Below, one piece after another: positions 22,925 to 30,905 of a stretch of 46,407 bases of DNA. This DNA is from a virus. Below the pieces are notes generated by a model. The model worked only from the letters and a program-made list of their open reading frames with translations. It made no database searches and had not been told where the DNA came from. Numbering within the stretch: position 1 is the stretch's first letter; each line of letters starts with the position of its first letter. Position numbers and translations under genes: made by a program. The stretch covers positions 1 through 46,407 of the IMG/VR virus record IMGVR_UViG_3300009409_001088. One strand, 5' to 3'.

Positions 22925-23382
22925 TAGACTCCCCATTCATCTGGATGGGCGATAGGCGACCATCCCATATTACGAAATGTGTCACGAACTTCGTCAGTGA
23001 CAACACCCTCTTCGACCGCACCTTCGAGGCATCCCATACCACTACAATACCAATGGACGTACGTTTCTATAACGTCGGGGTTCTCTGTCTTGTTATAAAA
23101 CTCGTTACGAATCAGTGCGATGATTTCTGCGGCTTTGCGCCATGAATACGACACCTTTATTGGATCCGCGCCTGTTGTCAATTCCTCTACACGAATAAAC
23201 TGTTGATTGCAGAGTGCCGCATACACATGCTGGGCAAACACTTCGTCTCTTCCAATACGTTTACAAATATCGGTTTGTGCCCACAAGTCCGTTTTTAAGA
23301 CATCATGAATGTCATCGGCATAGTTTTGCTCGTCGGTGGCGAAATGCTTGACCATCTCTTTTTTTGGTTTCATGTGGTCCAT
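22924..23382 (-). CDS. Conserved T4-like phage protein of unknown function
   Basis: The C-terminal part has YSWRKAAEIIALIRNEF, YVHWYCSGMGCLE and EEGVVTDEVRDTFRNMGW, a pattern shared by an uncharacterised family in T4-like marine phages. Start uncertain: ATG at 23380-23382, 23371-23373 or 23353-23355; the longer TTG frame (23394) overlaps a TATAAT (23386-23381). It lies between the tRNA-Ser gene and a Lys/Arg-rich gene. Confidence 0.6.
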   Translation of the reverse strand: MDHMKPKKEMVKHFATDEQNYADDIHDVLKTDLWAQTDICKRIGRDEVFAQHVYAALCNQQFIRVEELTTGADPIKVSYSWRKAAEIIALIRNEFYNKTENPDVIETYVHWYCSGMGCLEGAVEEGVVTDEVRDTFRNMGWSPIAHPDEWGV

Positions 23383-23398
23383 TATATCATACAATCAT

Positions 23399-23483
23399 TG
23401 GCGGAGAGTGCCGGAATCGAACCGACTACCCGATCACCGAGCGACAGTTTTCAAGACTGCTTGCCACCGTTGGCCTACTCTCC
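23399..23483 (-). tRNA. tRNA-Ser (anticodon UGA), CCA encoded
   Basis: GGAGAGT (5') pairs fully with ACTCTCC; discriminator G and CCA follow. The anticodon arm is GCAGT-CTTGAAA-ACTGT with anticodon TGA. A long variable arm (CTCG-GTGAT-CGGG), as expected for serine, precedes the T-arm GTCGG-TTCGATT-CCGGC. The first bases overlap the stop codon of the upstream GNAT-like gene. It reads UCA and wobble UCG codons. It is the only tRNA I find here. Confidence 0.93.
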
Positions 23484-23933
23484 CTGTGTTTGGCACGGAT
23501 ATTCATAGTTGTCGGACTCCTGATTAGTACTGAGTACTTTCGCCCCGTTCGCCAAATGAAAATCGCGAGCCATGTCTGTTATTGGTGAGAGCGTGACAAC
23601 TCGCGTGATTTCACTGTGCGCGGCCATGATGTGCTTCAGTGCTGCGGATACCATCTGGCGACCTGAGCCACGCACATACGACCACACGGAGTAGAGAGTC
23701 ACAATTGGCGCGCCGAGACTCATTGTCATGTCGGACAGTTCTGCCATCGTGCGAGGTACTGCCGAGACATACGCTACACAGAGAACCGCGAGAATAACAC
23801 CGTCATTGTAAAGCCCGTAAACTTCTCGTCCGTCTGCAATTCGAAATTCCATCGGGAGATGGCGGCGCACCTGATCATCCCGAATCAATGGGCATGACAG
23901 GTCGTTAATTTTTTGCAGATAATTCATTGCCAT
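23475..23933 (-). CDS. GNAT-like conserved phage protein
   Basis: From the ATG at 23931-23933 the product has 152 residues. The pattern VYGLYNDGVILAVLCVAYV, TLYSVWSYVRGSGRQMV and VVTLSPITDMARDFHLANGA resembles an acetyltransferase (GNAT) core with an RGSGR acetyl-CoA loop, and is common in T4-like marine phages. The upstream extension to 24128 overlaps another gene and is rejected. The end overlaps the tRNA-Ser gene by nine bases. Substrate unknown. Confidence 0.6.
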   Translation of the reverse strand: MAMNYLQKINDLSCPLIRDDQVRRHLPMEFRIADGREVYGLYNDGVILAVLCVAYVSAVPRTMAELSDMTMSLGAPIVTLYSVWSYVRGSGRQMVSAALKHIMAAHSEITRVVTLSPITDMARDFHLANGAKVLSTNQESDNYEYPCQTQGE

Positions 23934-24189
23934 GTTGATACTCGCGAACACGTGGCATGATCTTCTCTCCGCGTTCACGACATTCAAGCATCTCTGTCCA
24001 AAATGCAACACGATCACGTACAATTTTAAGTGACGAACTCCAGAGTGTCGGCATATTATTCTCGTTGATATAACCTTCGTAGACGGTGGCAGATTTCTGA
24101 AAGTGGGTAATGATGCCACGAATGTCATCGAGTGTGATTATGTCCGCCCACTGTGGGTGAAGGGGGCTGGCCTTGCGATATTTAGGCAT
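23905..24189 (-). CDS. Hypothetical protein
   Basis: 94 residues from the ATG at 24187-24189 (an in-frame ATG two codons earlier at 24195 is possible). It starts MPKYRKASPLHPQWADIITL and is helical afterwards. A TTGCTA-17-TATAAT promoter-like pair (24224-24196) abuts the first ATG; GGAG within it could instead be the ribosome site. Unrecognised. Longer forms up to 24546 overlap the next gene and are shadows. Confidence 0.55.
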   Translation of the reverse strand: MPKYRKASPLHPQWADIITLDDIRGIITHFQKSATVYEGYINENNMPTLWSSSLKIVRDRVAFWTEMLECRERGEKIMPRVREYQHGNELSAKN

Positions 24190-24195
24190 GTGCAT

Positions 24196-24224
24196 ATTAT
24201 AGCAAACTCCTTCTGTCGTAGCAA
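24196..24224 (-). promoter_or_regulatory. Sigma70-like promoter touching a start codon
   Basis: TTGCTA (24224-24219), 17 bases, TATAAT (24201-24196), then ATG at once (24195-24193). If real, the transcript would start inside the gene or at the second in-frame ATG, without a leader. Confidence 0.4.
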
Positions 24225-24235
24225 TAAAAATCGTG

Positions 24236-24760
24236 TTACGGTACTGGCATGTGGAGCCATTCTGGCGCGTCACGTCGCTTCCATGTGTCTGACTCGATAG
24301 TGCTGCCGCCGTAATACTTCCGATACGCATTAACGGTGGCGTCCCATGTGTTACCGCCAGCATCGGCCGATCCGGTAATTTTGTAAATATCCGGTATACA
24401 TTGCGGTGGTGGCGTATCAGTCTTGAGACTGGGTATCTTGGGTACTCGCGCAAGAGCGCGCCGCAGGCGACTGGATGCGTGTACCTTTCCGGTGCGATAT
24501 GTGTATTCCTCCCATGTCGCACACGCAAGCTCATACAGCCACGCATAGTGGAGTGGATGCGTACGCGCCCATATTGTCGTTGGATGATGCTCTTGTATCA
24601 TTTTGTATAGACCCACCAATGCCGGTTCTTCGGGGTGCGAACAGGCACGGTGGGCTGATGAGAGAAGTTGGGCATATTCGATAGACTGTTGGCGCACATG
24701 CTTATCGGTGTGCATCTTTGCCGCTTCTTTCGGGTCACGGTGAAGGACAAAAATATTCAT
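24236..24760 (-). CDS. Conserved phage protein with a DKHV motif
   Basis: 174 residues from the ATG at 24758-24760 (TAATG overlap with the previous gene). MNIFVLHRDPKEAAKMHTDK followed by HVRQQSIEYAQLLSSAHR, then TIWARTHPLHYAWLYELA and EYTYRTGKVHAS. This pattern is shared by an uncharacterised family in T4-like phages that resembles pyrimidine-dimer DNA glycosylase (DenV-like) proteins at the N-terminus. DNA repair is possible but unproved. Confidence 0.6.
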   Translation of the reverse strand: MNIFVLHRDPKEAAKMHTDKHVRQQSIEYAQLLSSAHRACSHPEEPALVGLYKMIQEHHPTTIWARTHPLHYAWLYELACATWEEYTYRTGKVHASSRLRRALARVPKIPSLKTDTPPPQCIPDIYKITGSADAGGNTWDATVNAYRKYYGGSTIESDTWKRRDAPEWLHMPVP

Positions 24761-25191
24761 TAGATACCGTATCCCGCTGCTTTCATTCCCGCCGCCGTTT
24801 GCCATGGCACACTCGGCCGGAGATGATTAACAGTCTCATCTGTCTCGCCCTCGATGCGATAGTCCACAGTTTCCAAGTTAGACAATAACTTGTTTAGGGC
24901 AGCGGCCGCGAGTCGGCGCGCCGCCTCAGGCGCCAGCGTTTGCCCGTGGACATGAGCGTAGTGCCCAGCGACTTGCCAGAAGGTGGCATACCCGTGGTAG
25001 TTCAACCACTCGTTCAGTCCGTCCATGTCGGACGAGTGAAAGTCGAGCGCCCTATCGGCGTAGTGCATCGAGTTTCTCATGTGAATATGATCGTTTCCAC
25101 TAACAACAGTCACCCAATTGCCAGAACGCACTGCCCAGACGGCAGCCGTCCAATACATCTTATGCAGACTTATCGGAAGTGTGACTGGCAC
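24760..25191 (-). CDS. Peptidase M15-like protein, candidate endolysin
   Basis: 143 residues from a GTG. The motif SMHYADRALDFHSSD gives the M15 zinc ligands H43 and D50 (S-x-H-x6-D), and GHYAHVHGQ gives H82 in the H-x-H element. M15 enzymes (VanX/VanY, several phage endolysins) cut peptide cross-links of cell-wall murein. A one-helix membrane protein lies just upstream and the pair shares a promoter at 25478-25506. A second wall-degrading enzyme is at 31799-32503, so the phage may use one for entry or a tail function and one for lysis. Confidence 0.6.
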   Translation of the reverse strand: MPVTLPISLHKMYWTAAVWAVRSGNWVTVVSGNDHIHMRNSMHYADRALDFHSSDMDGLNEWLNYHGYATFWQVAGHYAHVHGQTLAPEAARRLAAAALNKLLSNLETVDYRIEGETDETVNHLRPSVPWQTAAGMKAAGYGI

Positions 25192-25202
25192 GCGCAGGCC
25201 CT

Positions 25203-25439
25203 CTACCGCAATGGCTGAGGGCCACCCTGCGGGGGGAGTATGAACCCGTCCCTCGCCAACAGGTCGGTTTGCGTTTCATGGACTTTAGCTACCGCTTCAA
25301 GTGCCGCGGCAAGTTCACCATTGATAGCCACAAGCGTTTCCTCATGTCTGTGCGATTCGATGAGACAGATGCCAATCATGACAAAACACACGATCCATGG
25401 CCCGAATTTGTCGATGACTGCGTTGAATACATCTAACAT
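25203..25439 (-). CDS. Single-helix membrane protein (holin-like or Rz-like)
   Basis: 78 residues from the ATG at 25437-25439, fixed by AAAGGAG eight bases upstream. One membrane helix (about 13-29, GPWIVCFVMIGICLI) is followed by a charged helical region (LVAINGELAAALEAVAKVHE) and a Pro/Gly-rich end. Adjacency to the M15-like peptidase suggests a lysis role. No family match. Confidence 0.55.
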   Translation of the reverse strand: MLDVFNAVIDKFGPWIVCFVMIGICLIESHRHEETLVAINGELAAALEAVAKVHETQTDLLARDGFILPPQGGPQPLR

Positions 25440-25477
25440 TGATATTGCTCCTTTTACGATACTGTTAAACAAACACT

Positions 25478-25506
25478 ATTATACCAGATCTCTGGGTACC
25501 GTGCAA
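25478..25506 (-). promoter_or_regulatory. Sigma70-type promoter for the M15/membrane pair
   Basis: TTGCAC (25506-25501), 17 bases, TATAAT (25483-25478), with TGG before it (extended -10). The leader is about 33 bases and carries the AAAGGAG site. Confidence 0.55.
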
Positions 25507-25507
25507 A

Positions 25508-26071
25508 TTATTTTCCGGTGGTCGTGATGAGGGGATCTGATTCGCTGGACACGCCATATTTGGCGATCCAGTAAGCATCTGCCAAGTCAGAAAGCGGGGC
25601 CTTGGCACGTGGCGTTGTGGGCGAGCGGGGGAAGAACGTACTACACCAACTCTGCCCATTGGGGTAGTCCTTGAGGAACGCGGATGTCATGCGTATTTTG
25701 TCGGCGTTACCTTTTCCAGTCGCAAACTTCTTGACGACCGTGGGAGGTACAGCATACACGGGGTAATCGGCTTTCCAGAGTAAGTACTTGAGAATGCCGG
25801 TATGTTCGCCAATATGAAAGACACGCCCCGTTGCGCTGAAGGCGTAGTTCTCCAATAGTACGGCACGAACATCCGAATGATGCTTCAACCACTCAATGAG
25901 TGCAATGGCAGTTGCTTCGGCTCGTTGCGTCACGTCGAGTGTTGTGATCTTATGCGTCGAGATCGAGGGAAGTGACGCATAGGTTCGTTGACTGGCAAAC
26001 CAGAATTGTGGTGTGTCATAGGGAATACACGCCGCCGGGCACGTCATAGAGTAGTCCACACCCGCGATCAT
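25508..26071 (-). CDS. RuvC-like resolvase (RNase H fold)
   Basis: 187 residues. Acidic residues in RuvC order: D6 in AGVDYSMTCPA, E74 in VLLENYAFSATGRV, and D162/D165 in LSDLADAYWIAK; VKKFATGKGNADK fits the RuvC pre-catalytic segment. RuvC cuts Holliday junctions. Many non-coliphage T4-likes lack gp49 endonuclease VII and would need such an enzyme before packaging. Overlaps the next gene by four bases. Confidence 0.7.
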   Translation of the reverse strand: MIAGVDYSMTCPAACIPYDTPQFWFASQRTYASLPSISTHKITTLDVTQRAEATAIALIEWLKHHSDVRAVLLENYAFSATGRVFHIGEHTGILKYLLWKADYPVYAVPPTVVKKFATGKGNADKIRMTSAFLKDYPNGQSWCSTFFPRSPTTPRAKAPLSDLADAYWIAKYGVSSESDPLITTTGK

Positions 26072-26268
26072 TCATCGTCCCGGTTGAAATCTGCATCATC
26101 GTCATACACGTCTTCAAAGAATTCCTCGCGGCCGGGTTTGTCATACGGCATTGGAACTGCCTCGCTACAGAATGGACAAAATTGTACAAGCTCCACAGTC
26201 TGACCGGTGATGGTACAGGTGTATAGACAGGACGCACATTCAATAACGATTCGTTTCTTGGACGACAT
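26068..26268 (-). CDS. Small zinc-ribbon protein
   Basis: 66 residues with C11-x2-C14 and C31-x2-C34 (FCPFCSEA), then an acidic tail (FFEDVYDDDADFNRDDE). AAAGGAT precedes the ATG. A GATAAATA late-like element lies 30 bases upstream. Unrecognised. Confidence 0.6.
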   Translation of the reverse strand: MSSKKRIVIECASCLYTCTITGQTVELVQFCPFCSEAVPMPYDKPGREEFFEDVYDDDADFNRDDE

Positions 26269-26297
26269 ATATCAACTATCCTTTTTCGCTGGTTTAT

Positions 26298-26305
26298 TAT
26301 TTATC
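26298..26305 (-). promoter_or_regulatory. GATAAATA late-promoter-like element
   Basis: Seven of eight matches to T4 TATAAATA, overlapping the end of nrdJ and 29 bases before the zinc-ribbon gene. Confidence 0.35.
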
Positions 26306-28253
26306 GCGGAATGAGATCCACAATTTCACAAACACCCGCACTACAGGCGAATTCCTGTGTACCAGATGTATGGTCTGTCTTTTCATAATCTCCGAGCTTC
26401 GTCCAGTCCACATTTTTAGGCATCTTCTTCAGCCACTCCTCATATTCAGTCTTGGTGATGTCCTGATATGGTGCCTGCTGGTAAATGTGTTCTGAGTTTG
26501 GGAGGAACGACAGCCCAGATACCTTGTCGAAGTTGCGATAGATCCACGCACCAACATCGAGCCACTCATCTTCCTTGACATAGATCGTGGCACTGGGTTT
26601 ATGCTCACACCAGCTATCCTGATAGGTGCGCCAGAATTCCAATTGTTCGACCGCATCTCGCTTGTTGCGTGTGATGCACCCCTTCGGCGCTTTCTGTGGA
26701 AACGAAAACACCCACGTATGATCGGGGCGCATCACATCCGCTTCGACGGGAAAGCCCGCATCGATCATCATCTTCGCCAACGGGTCTTTCTTATCCGCCC
26801 GCACTGTTCGAATATAATACTCTGCGTGTCGTGCGTGAATACCCGACGCACTATCAACAAGGTTCGACACGGTGCCTGAAGGCTTCACACAAGTGATGGC
26901 GACGCTCTGTGGAATGCCGATCTTCTTCGCCCACTCTGCGTTTGTCGCGACAGTGATCGCCTTCAATGCTTCCAGTCGTTCAGCTAATCCTTTGCTGCCG
27001 CCGTTGGTGAGTGCGCTATCCATGATGCCCGTGAGGGAAACACCAAGCAACCGCTCTTCGTCGCAGTTCTTCTTCCAATCTTTACTCACGTAGCTAAAGT
27101 TCGTCAGGGTTGACTGGAACGTGCCGAGGATGGTCGCGAGACGCACCTTCGCCGTCAGCGTCTCCTCGGTATCATCGACGCGCACCACCACTTCGCTCAG
27201 GTTGCAGAACTCTCGACTCCGCAGAATAATCTCCGAGCATGGATTCGTGCCGAAGTCATGGTCTGTGTTTCGGCGCCCGGTTTTCTCCGATTGGATCTTT
27301 GCACCGTAACGGGAAAAGACGCCACGCTCACCGCTCTTGCTTTCGTAGAGAGCTTTCCATTCATCGAGGAAGGTAGATAGTGTCGGACGTTCCTTCTGCG
27401 CCACATAGCTGTTGTTGGACAACGCCCGCTGGGAGTTCATGTTCCACCACTCCCCGTTCTTCGCATGGCGCATTCTGTCATCATACAAATCTGAGAGCGA
27501 GATCAGCGCACTGCGACGAACGCCACCCACGACAACAATCTCCGCGATCTTACAGACAATGTCATGACACTCTAGTGTGGTCAATCTTCGTCCGGCCGCC
27601 GCACGAAAGGTTCGAACGCAGAACCGAAACAGTTCTACCAGCGGTTCTGGTCCTGACGCCCGCCCACCAAACGTCTTGAGCGGTGATCCGGCGGGCCGCA
27701 CTTTGGTGACATCCCACGTTGGGATTTGCCCAGCATAGAGCATCGCCAGTAGTTCCTTTAGCGCCTTCGCCCAGCCGAGTTTGCTATCTCGCACGTTGAT
27801 ACAGGTATCCGTGTCGTGAAAGTCTTCGGCGACGCGGGGCAACTGTGATGTGTGTTGTGACTCCACTGAGAACCCGACGCCCGTGCCGTTCATAAGAATA
27901 TAAATGATCTCATCAAACGCCCGCGGCGAGTCAATTGCCACGTACGAACAATTATAACCAGCGATGTTCTCGCGCTCCAGCGCCTCCCCTGCTGTCATAA
28001 GACATCGCATGGATGGCATAACTTTCAGCGTCAGTACCGCCTGTTCCAATTCTTTTCGAACGTTCTTCGTGAGCGTGAAACTGTTGTTCTCTTTCAGATG
28101 CTTTTCAAAGAAGTCAAAATATCGACCAACAGTTTCCGACCATGTTTCACGTCGGTTCTCTTCGGGCAGCCACCGCGCATAGCGTGAAATATGAATGAAC
28201 TTCATATAGTCCGTCATACCGAATACGTCGCGGTCGAGTCCGTCTACTGCCAT
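26301..28253 (-). CDS. nrdJ: Class II (adenosylcobalamin-dependent) ribonucleotide reductase NrdJ
   Basis: Single-chain reductase of 650 residues, close to the monomeric Lactobacillus leichmannii type. N-terminal half: IAGYNCSYVAID (first active-site Cys) and MNGTGVGFSVE. Centre: NPCSEIIL with FCNLSEV a few residues on (radical Cys and Glu). Later: CVKPSGTVSNLVDSASGIHA, and a C-terminal Cys pair in FACSAGVC for re-reduction. It makes deoxynucleotides from ribonucleotides without oxygen but needs B12. The frame reaches 28274, but GGAG five bases before the ATG at 28251-28253 fixes the start. ThyX lies directly upstream. Confidence 0.92.
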   Translation of the reverse strand: MAVDGLDRDVFGMTDYMKFIHISRYARWLPEENRRETWSETVGRYFDFFEKHLKENNSFTLTKNVRKELEQAVLTLKVMPSMRCLMTAGEALERENIAGYNCSYVAIDSPRAFDEIIYILMNGTGVGFSVESQHTSQLPRVAEDFHDTDTCINVRDSKLGWAKALKELLAMLYAGQIPTWDVTKVRPAGSPLKTFGGRASGPEPLVELFRFCVRTFRAAAGRRLTTLECHDIVCKIAEIVVVGGVRRSALISLSDLYDDRMRHAKNGEWWNMNSQRALSNNSYVAQKERPTLSTFLDEWKALYESKSGERGVFSRYGAKIQSEKTGRRNTDHDFGTNPCSEIILRSREFCNLSEVVVRVDDTEETLTAKVRLATILGTFQSTLTNFSYVSKDWKKNCDEERLLGVSLTGIMDSALTNGGSKGLAERLEALKAITVATNAEWAKKIGIPQSVAITCVKPSGTVSNLVDSASGIHARHAEYYIRTVRADKKDPLAKMMIDAGFPVEADVMRPDHTWVFSFPQKAPKGCITRNKRDAVEQLEFWRTYQDSWCEHKPSATIYVKEDEWLDVGAWIYRNFDKVSGLSFLPNSEHIYQQAPYQDITKTEYEEWLKKMPKNVDWTKLGDYEKTDHTSGTQEFACSAGVCEIVDLIPR

Positions 28254-28255
28254 TA

Positions 28256-29176
28256 CTACTCCGATTGAGAACAAGTTTGTTCAAGAAAAAATTTGAAGTC
28301 TGCGTATTCACGATCTGTCATACCGTATGAATTTTGTGGCCATGAATGATTATTATCTATTGTGCGAAGCGCAGCGCCGAGCATTTTACATTCTGCGGCA
28401 CTAAGCGTGTAGCTATTCCGCACATAATCTTCCCATGCCTTAAAAGCATGTGGGAAGTATGGTTTCGCACATGCATACATCGCGTTCGCATAATCACGCA
28501 CTTCCCGTTGGGCGTGATCGTCCATTCGCAGATTGAGAAAGTGCATGAAATTGTGGAGGTCACATTTCCAGTACAGTTCTGTGTAGGCACCGACGGGCGT
28601 GACAACCCGCGCTAGTTCACGGGCAACATTGTGATCTTTCAACAAGCGTCCATATGTATCAAACGCGTTCTGCTGCGCCTGTACGAATTCCATTTGGATT
28701 TTCTCGTATTTGTCATCCCCCACTTTCTTGCCGCGCCCTTGCTTGTTGTTCGTAGACTGCTCACTCAAATGTGAGCGCCCGGGCAGATAAAAGTCATCTG
28801 AGAGTTCCGAGTACCTCGCACTATACTCATTGACGTTCGCGGTACGATGTCGAATGATTTGCCGTACAACGAAGATGGGCGCCCGGAGAAAGAAGGTGAC
28901 CTCTGCTTGTTCCAACGGGCTCGTATGTTTGTGTCGTACCAAGTAACGAATCAGCGCCGCAGGACTTCGCTTTTGTGTCGTACCTTTCCCGTATGACACG
29001 CGGGCGGCATCGACGATTAACTGATCGCTCCCATATGTCGCCAGCAATGATACGTATCCGTTGTCGTGTAATGGTAATGACGCCAGTGCAGTATCTTCAT
29101 TCGTCGGCCGTGCGCCAAACTTGTCCGCAACATGTTCGCACCGCAAAATCCCATCATCATTTATTATTTCCGCCAT
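28256..29176 (-). CDS. thyX: FAD-dependent thymidylate synthase ThyX
   Basis: Makes dTMP from dUMP with methylene-folate and FAD. The ThyX signature RHRTANVNEYSARYSEL is intact, preceded by FFLRAPIFVVRQII and followed by LYWKCDLHNFMHFLNLRM and QREVRDYANAM. 306 residues, longer than the bacterial average of about 220-250, with extra N-terminal residues and an insert near SEQSTNNKQGRGKK. Overlaps the primase stop by 13 bases. Forms a nucleotide-supply unit with nrdJ. Confidence 0.95.
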   Translation of the reverse strand: MAEIINDDGILRCEHVADKFGARPTNEDTALASLPLHDNGYVSLLATYGSDQLIVDAARVSYGKGTTQKRSPAALIRYLVRHKHTSPLEQAEVTFFLRAPIFVVRQIIRHRTANVNEYSARYSELSDDFYLPGRSHLSEQSTNNKQGRGKKVGDDKYEKIQMEFVQAQQNAFDTYGRLLKDHNVARELARVVTPVGAYTELYWKCDLHNFMHFLNLRMDDHAQREVRDYANAMYACAKPYFPHAFKAWEDYVRNSYTLSAAECKMLGAALRTIDNNHSWPQNSYGMTDREYADFKFFLEQTCSQSE

Positions 29177-30174
29177 CGTTGTAGCTCCAGTTCCGCGCCG
29201 AGTCCTTGATATGTATGAGCGTTAACTAATGACAAAACTGAATATCCACCAGCGTACATGTCATTCAAATCTTTCGGGAGTCCGTCCGGCCAAATGACGA
29301 CCGATTTTCCCCCCTTCACGGCCCGAGCCACAAAAGAAGTGATCTGTGAATTGCGAGGTTCATTGTCCCAAATGAGGGTACACTTTGTCAAGTCAATATC
29401 AGAACGTGTAAGAGTATCTAGTCCCCCGCACAAGTCTGACCCACACATCGCGATGGCGTTCGGCAAACACAGTGAATCTAGTGGTCCTTCCACAACATAG
29501 ACGTGCTGTGTCGTGTCAAGTGCGTCAAGTCCAAACACACGTAACTGATCGTGCCCCCACCGAAATGTGATGTATTCTTTGCGCGTGAGCAAACGAAACT
29601 GGGCACCATACCATTCGCCGTCCGTGAATCGCAATGGAATAACGAGATACGGCAACCCGTCCTTCACCCGTTCCGCCTTGTCACCAACGAGTGGCGCCAA
29701 AAAGCTATGGGCGCGGGTGGTACCATAGAGTTTGGCCAGCGCGGATTTCGGCAACTTCCGCTCCACCACATAGTCTGCAATACCGAGCATATCTGCCGGC
29801 AGATCTGCTGACGATAACTGGTGCATGTCAGAATGTACGACGAGCGTCCGTGTGGGAGGGGGTATAGACACTGCTGGAGACGGCCTAGGCGCATTGCCCT
29901 GCTCTTGGAACCTCTCCATCACATATTCGTTGAACAATGCGCGAGAGTGACGCTGGAGGAATGCTCCGAAGGGCAGTGCCACTCCACAATCGTGGCATTT
30001 ATAGAGGTAGGTTTGTTTGTTGAGGAAGAAGTAGCCCCGAGCTTTGGTTCGACTCTTTTCAGAATCGCCGCAGATGACGCATCGGCAGTTTGCGACGGTG
30101 TCCGATTTCCAGGCGAATCGGGGCAACTGGCCGGAGATGAGATTGATATATTTTTTGTCTAGCCAAATGGACAT
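29164..30174 (-). CDS. 61: DNA primase gp61
   Basis: 336 residues. Zinc-binding N-terminus with C32, C35 (RCVICGDSE), C60 and C63 (YKCHDCG), then a TOPRIM-type core with VYVVEGPLDSLCLPNAIAM (metal-site Glu) and CTLIWDNEPRNS. This matches T4 gp61, the primase of the gp41 primosome. A TATAAT lies only eight bases before the ATG with no evident Shine-Dalgarno site. Confidence 0.88.
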   Translation of the reverse strand: MSIWLDKKYINLISGQLPRFAWKSDTVANCRCVICGDSEKSRTKARGYFFLNKQTYLYKCHDCGVALPFGAFLQRHSRALFNEYVMERFQEQGNAPRPSPAVSIPPPTRTLVVHSDMHQLSSADLPADMLGIADYVVERKLPKSALAKLYGTTRAHSFLAPLVGDKAERVKDGLPYLVIPLRFTDGEWYGAQFRLLTRKEYITFRWGHDQLRVFGLDALDTTQHVYVVEGPLDSLCLPNAIAMCGSDLCGGLDTLTRSDIDLTKCTLIWDNEPRNSQITSFVARAVKGGKSVVIWPDGLPKDLNDMYAGGYSVLSLVNAHTYQGLGAELELQRWRK

Positions 30175-30182
30175 ACTCTGGA

Positions 30183-30188
30183 ATTATA
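30183..30188 (-). promoter_or_regulatory. Extended -10 promoter just upstream of primase
   Basis: TGTTATAAT on the minus strand gives an extended -10 (TATAAT, 30188-30183). No good -35 box. Only eight bases separate it from the ATG, so the mRNA would have almost no leader. Confidence 0.4.
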
Positions 30189-30221
30189 ACACACTGTGCG
30201 TGGAAATTGTCGGATTAGGTA

Positions 30222-30857
30222 CTACTGTTCAGCCCAGAACTGTTTCGTGTGTTCGTAGATGAATTGTGGCGTAAGACTATAACCCGTTTGAGCATTGCTG
30301 CTTGTCGCTACGCCAACGACTTTACCGGCATAGTCCACTACAGGTCCGCCAGACATTCCTCCGACAAGTGCATTATCGAAGCCTACGAATGGGCTCCCAT
30401 TATCTGCTAGGTCTAGTATTGATACAACGGCCGTGCGGAAGGAGGGGGTCGGTCGTCCGCGAGCAAAGCCAAGCACGGCCACCCTCGTTCCAAGCCCCAC
30501 GGGGTTCGGCCGTATCTTTAACGCAGGCCGCCGTGAGGTAATCTTGACCACTGCAAGGTCTAGGTCAACATCTTCGTAGAGTATCTCAAGATCTTGTCCA
30601 TCAATCTGCGGGACATCTTCCTCTTCTTCTGCTTGGGGGATGTGAAGACAATGGGACGCCGTGAGGTAATGTCCCTGCGCTCTATCAATAGAAAACGCGG
30701 AGCATGTGATACGTTGGTGAAGTGAGCATTGAATAGGTACTGTGGCGAGACGCACGGATGGTACAATGCGCGTCCAATCGACAGCTTGCGCTGGCGTTGC
30801 CCGAGCGGGCAGTAGACTTACAGTGAGAAGGAGAAGTGTGCAGATTATTAGCCGCAT
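30222..30857 (-). CDS. Exported trypsin-like serine protease
   Basis: From the ATG at 30855-30857 the product has 211 residues. A signal peptide (RLIICTLLLLTVSLLPARA, about 2-20) is followed by a chymotrypsin-fold domain with the catalytic triad H69 (YLTASHC), D100 (VDLDLAVVK) and S169 (GGMSGGPVVD). It should act in the periplasm or outside the cell. A TTG seven codons earlier (30878) would start inside an inverted repeat. It lies right after the lysis cassette, so envelope breakdown or superinfection defence are possible roles; neither is shown. Confidence 0.8.
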   Translation of the reverse strand: MRLIICTLLLLTVSLLPARATPAQAVDWTRIVPSVRLATVPIQCSLHQRITCSAFSIDRAQGHYLTASHCLHIPQAEEEEDVPQIDGQDLEILYEDVDLDLAVVKITSRRPALKIRPNPVGLGTRVAVLGFARGRPTPSFRTAVVSILDLADNGSPFVGFDNALVGGMSGGPVVDYAGKVVGVATSSNAQTGYSLTPQFIYEHTKQFWAEQ

Positions 30858-30873
30858 ATGCGCCGAAAGGTGT

Positions 30874-30898
30874 GACAATAAGCATAGAAATTATTGTC
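30874..30898. repeat. Inverted repeat before the protease gene
   Basis: GACAATAA (30874-30881) and TTATTGTC (30891-30898) form an 8-bp stem with a 9-base loop in the 48-bp gap. No T-run follows, so it may be a weak terminator, an operator or an RNA hairpin that blocks the upstream TTG start. Confidence 0.5.
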
Positions 30899-30905
30899 GA
30901 GTGTT

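Noticed and set aside
23934-24128. N-terminal extension of the GNAT-like protein
   Set aside because: Shadow of the 23905-24189 gene; the conserved pattern starts at 23933.
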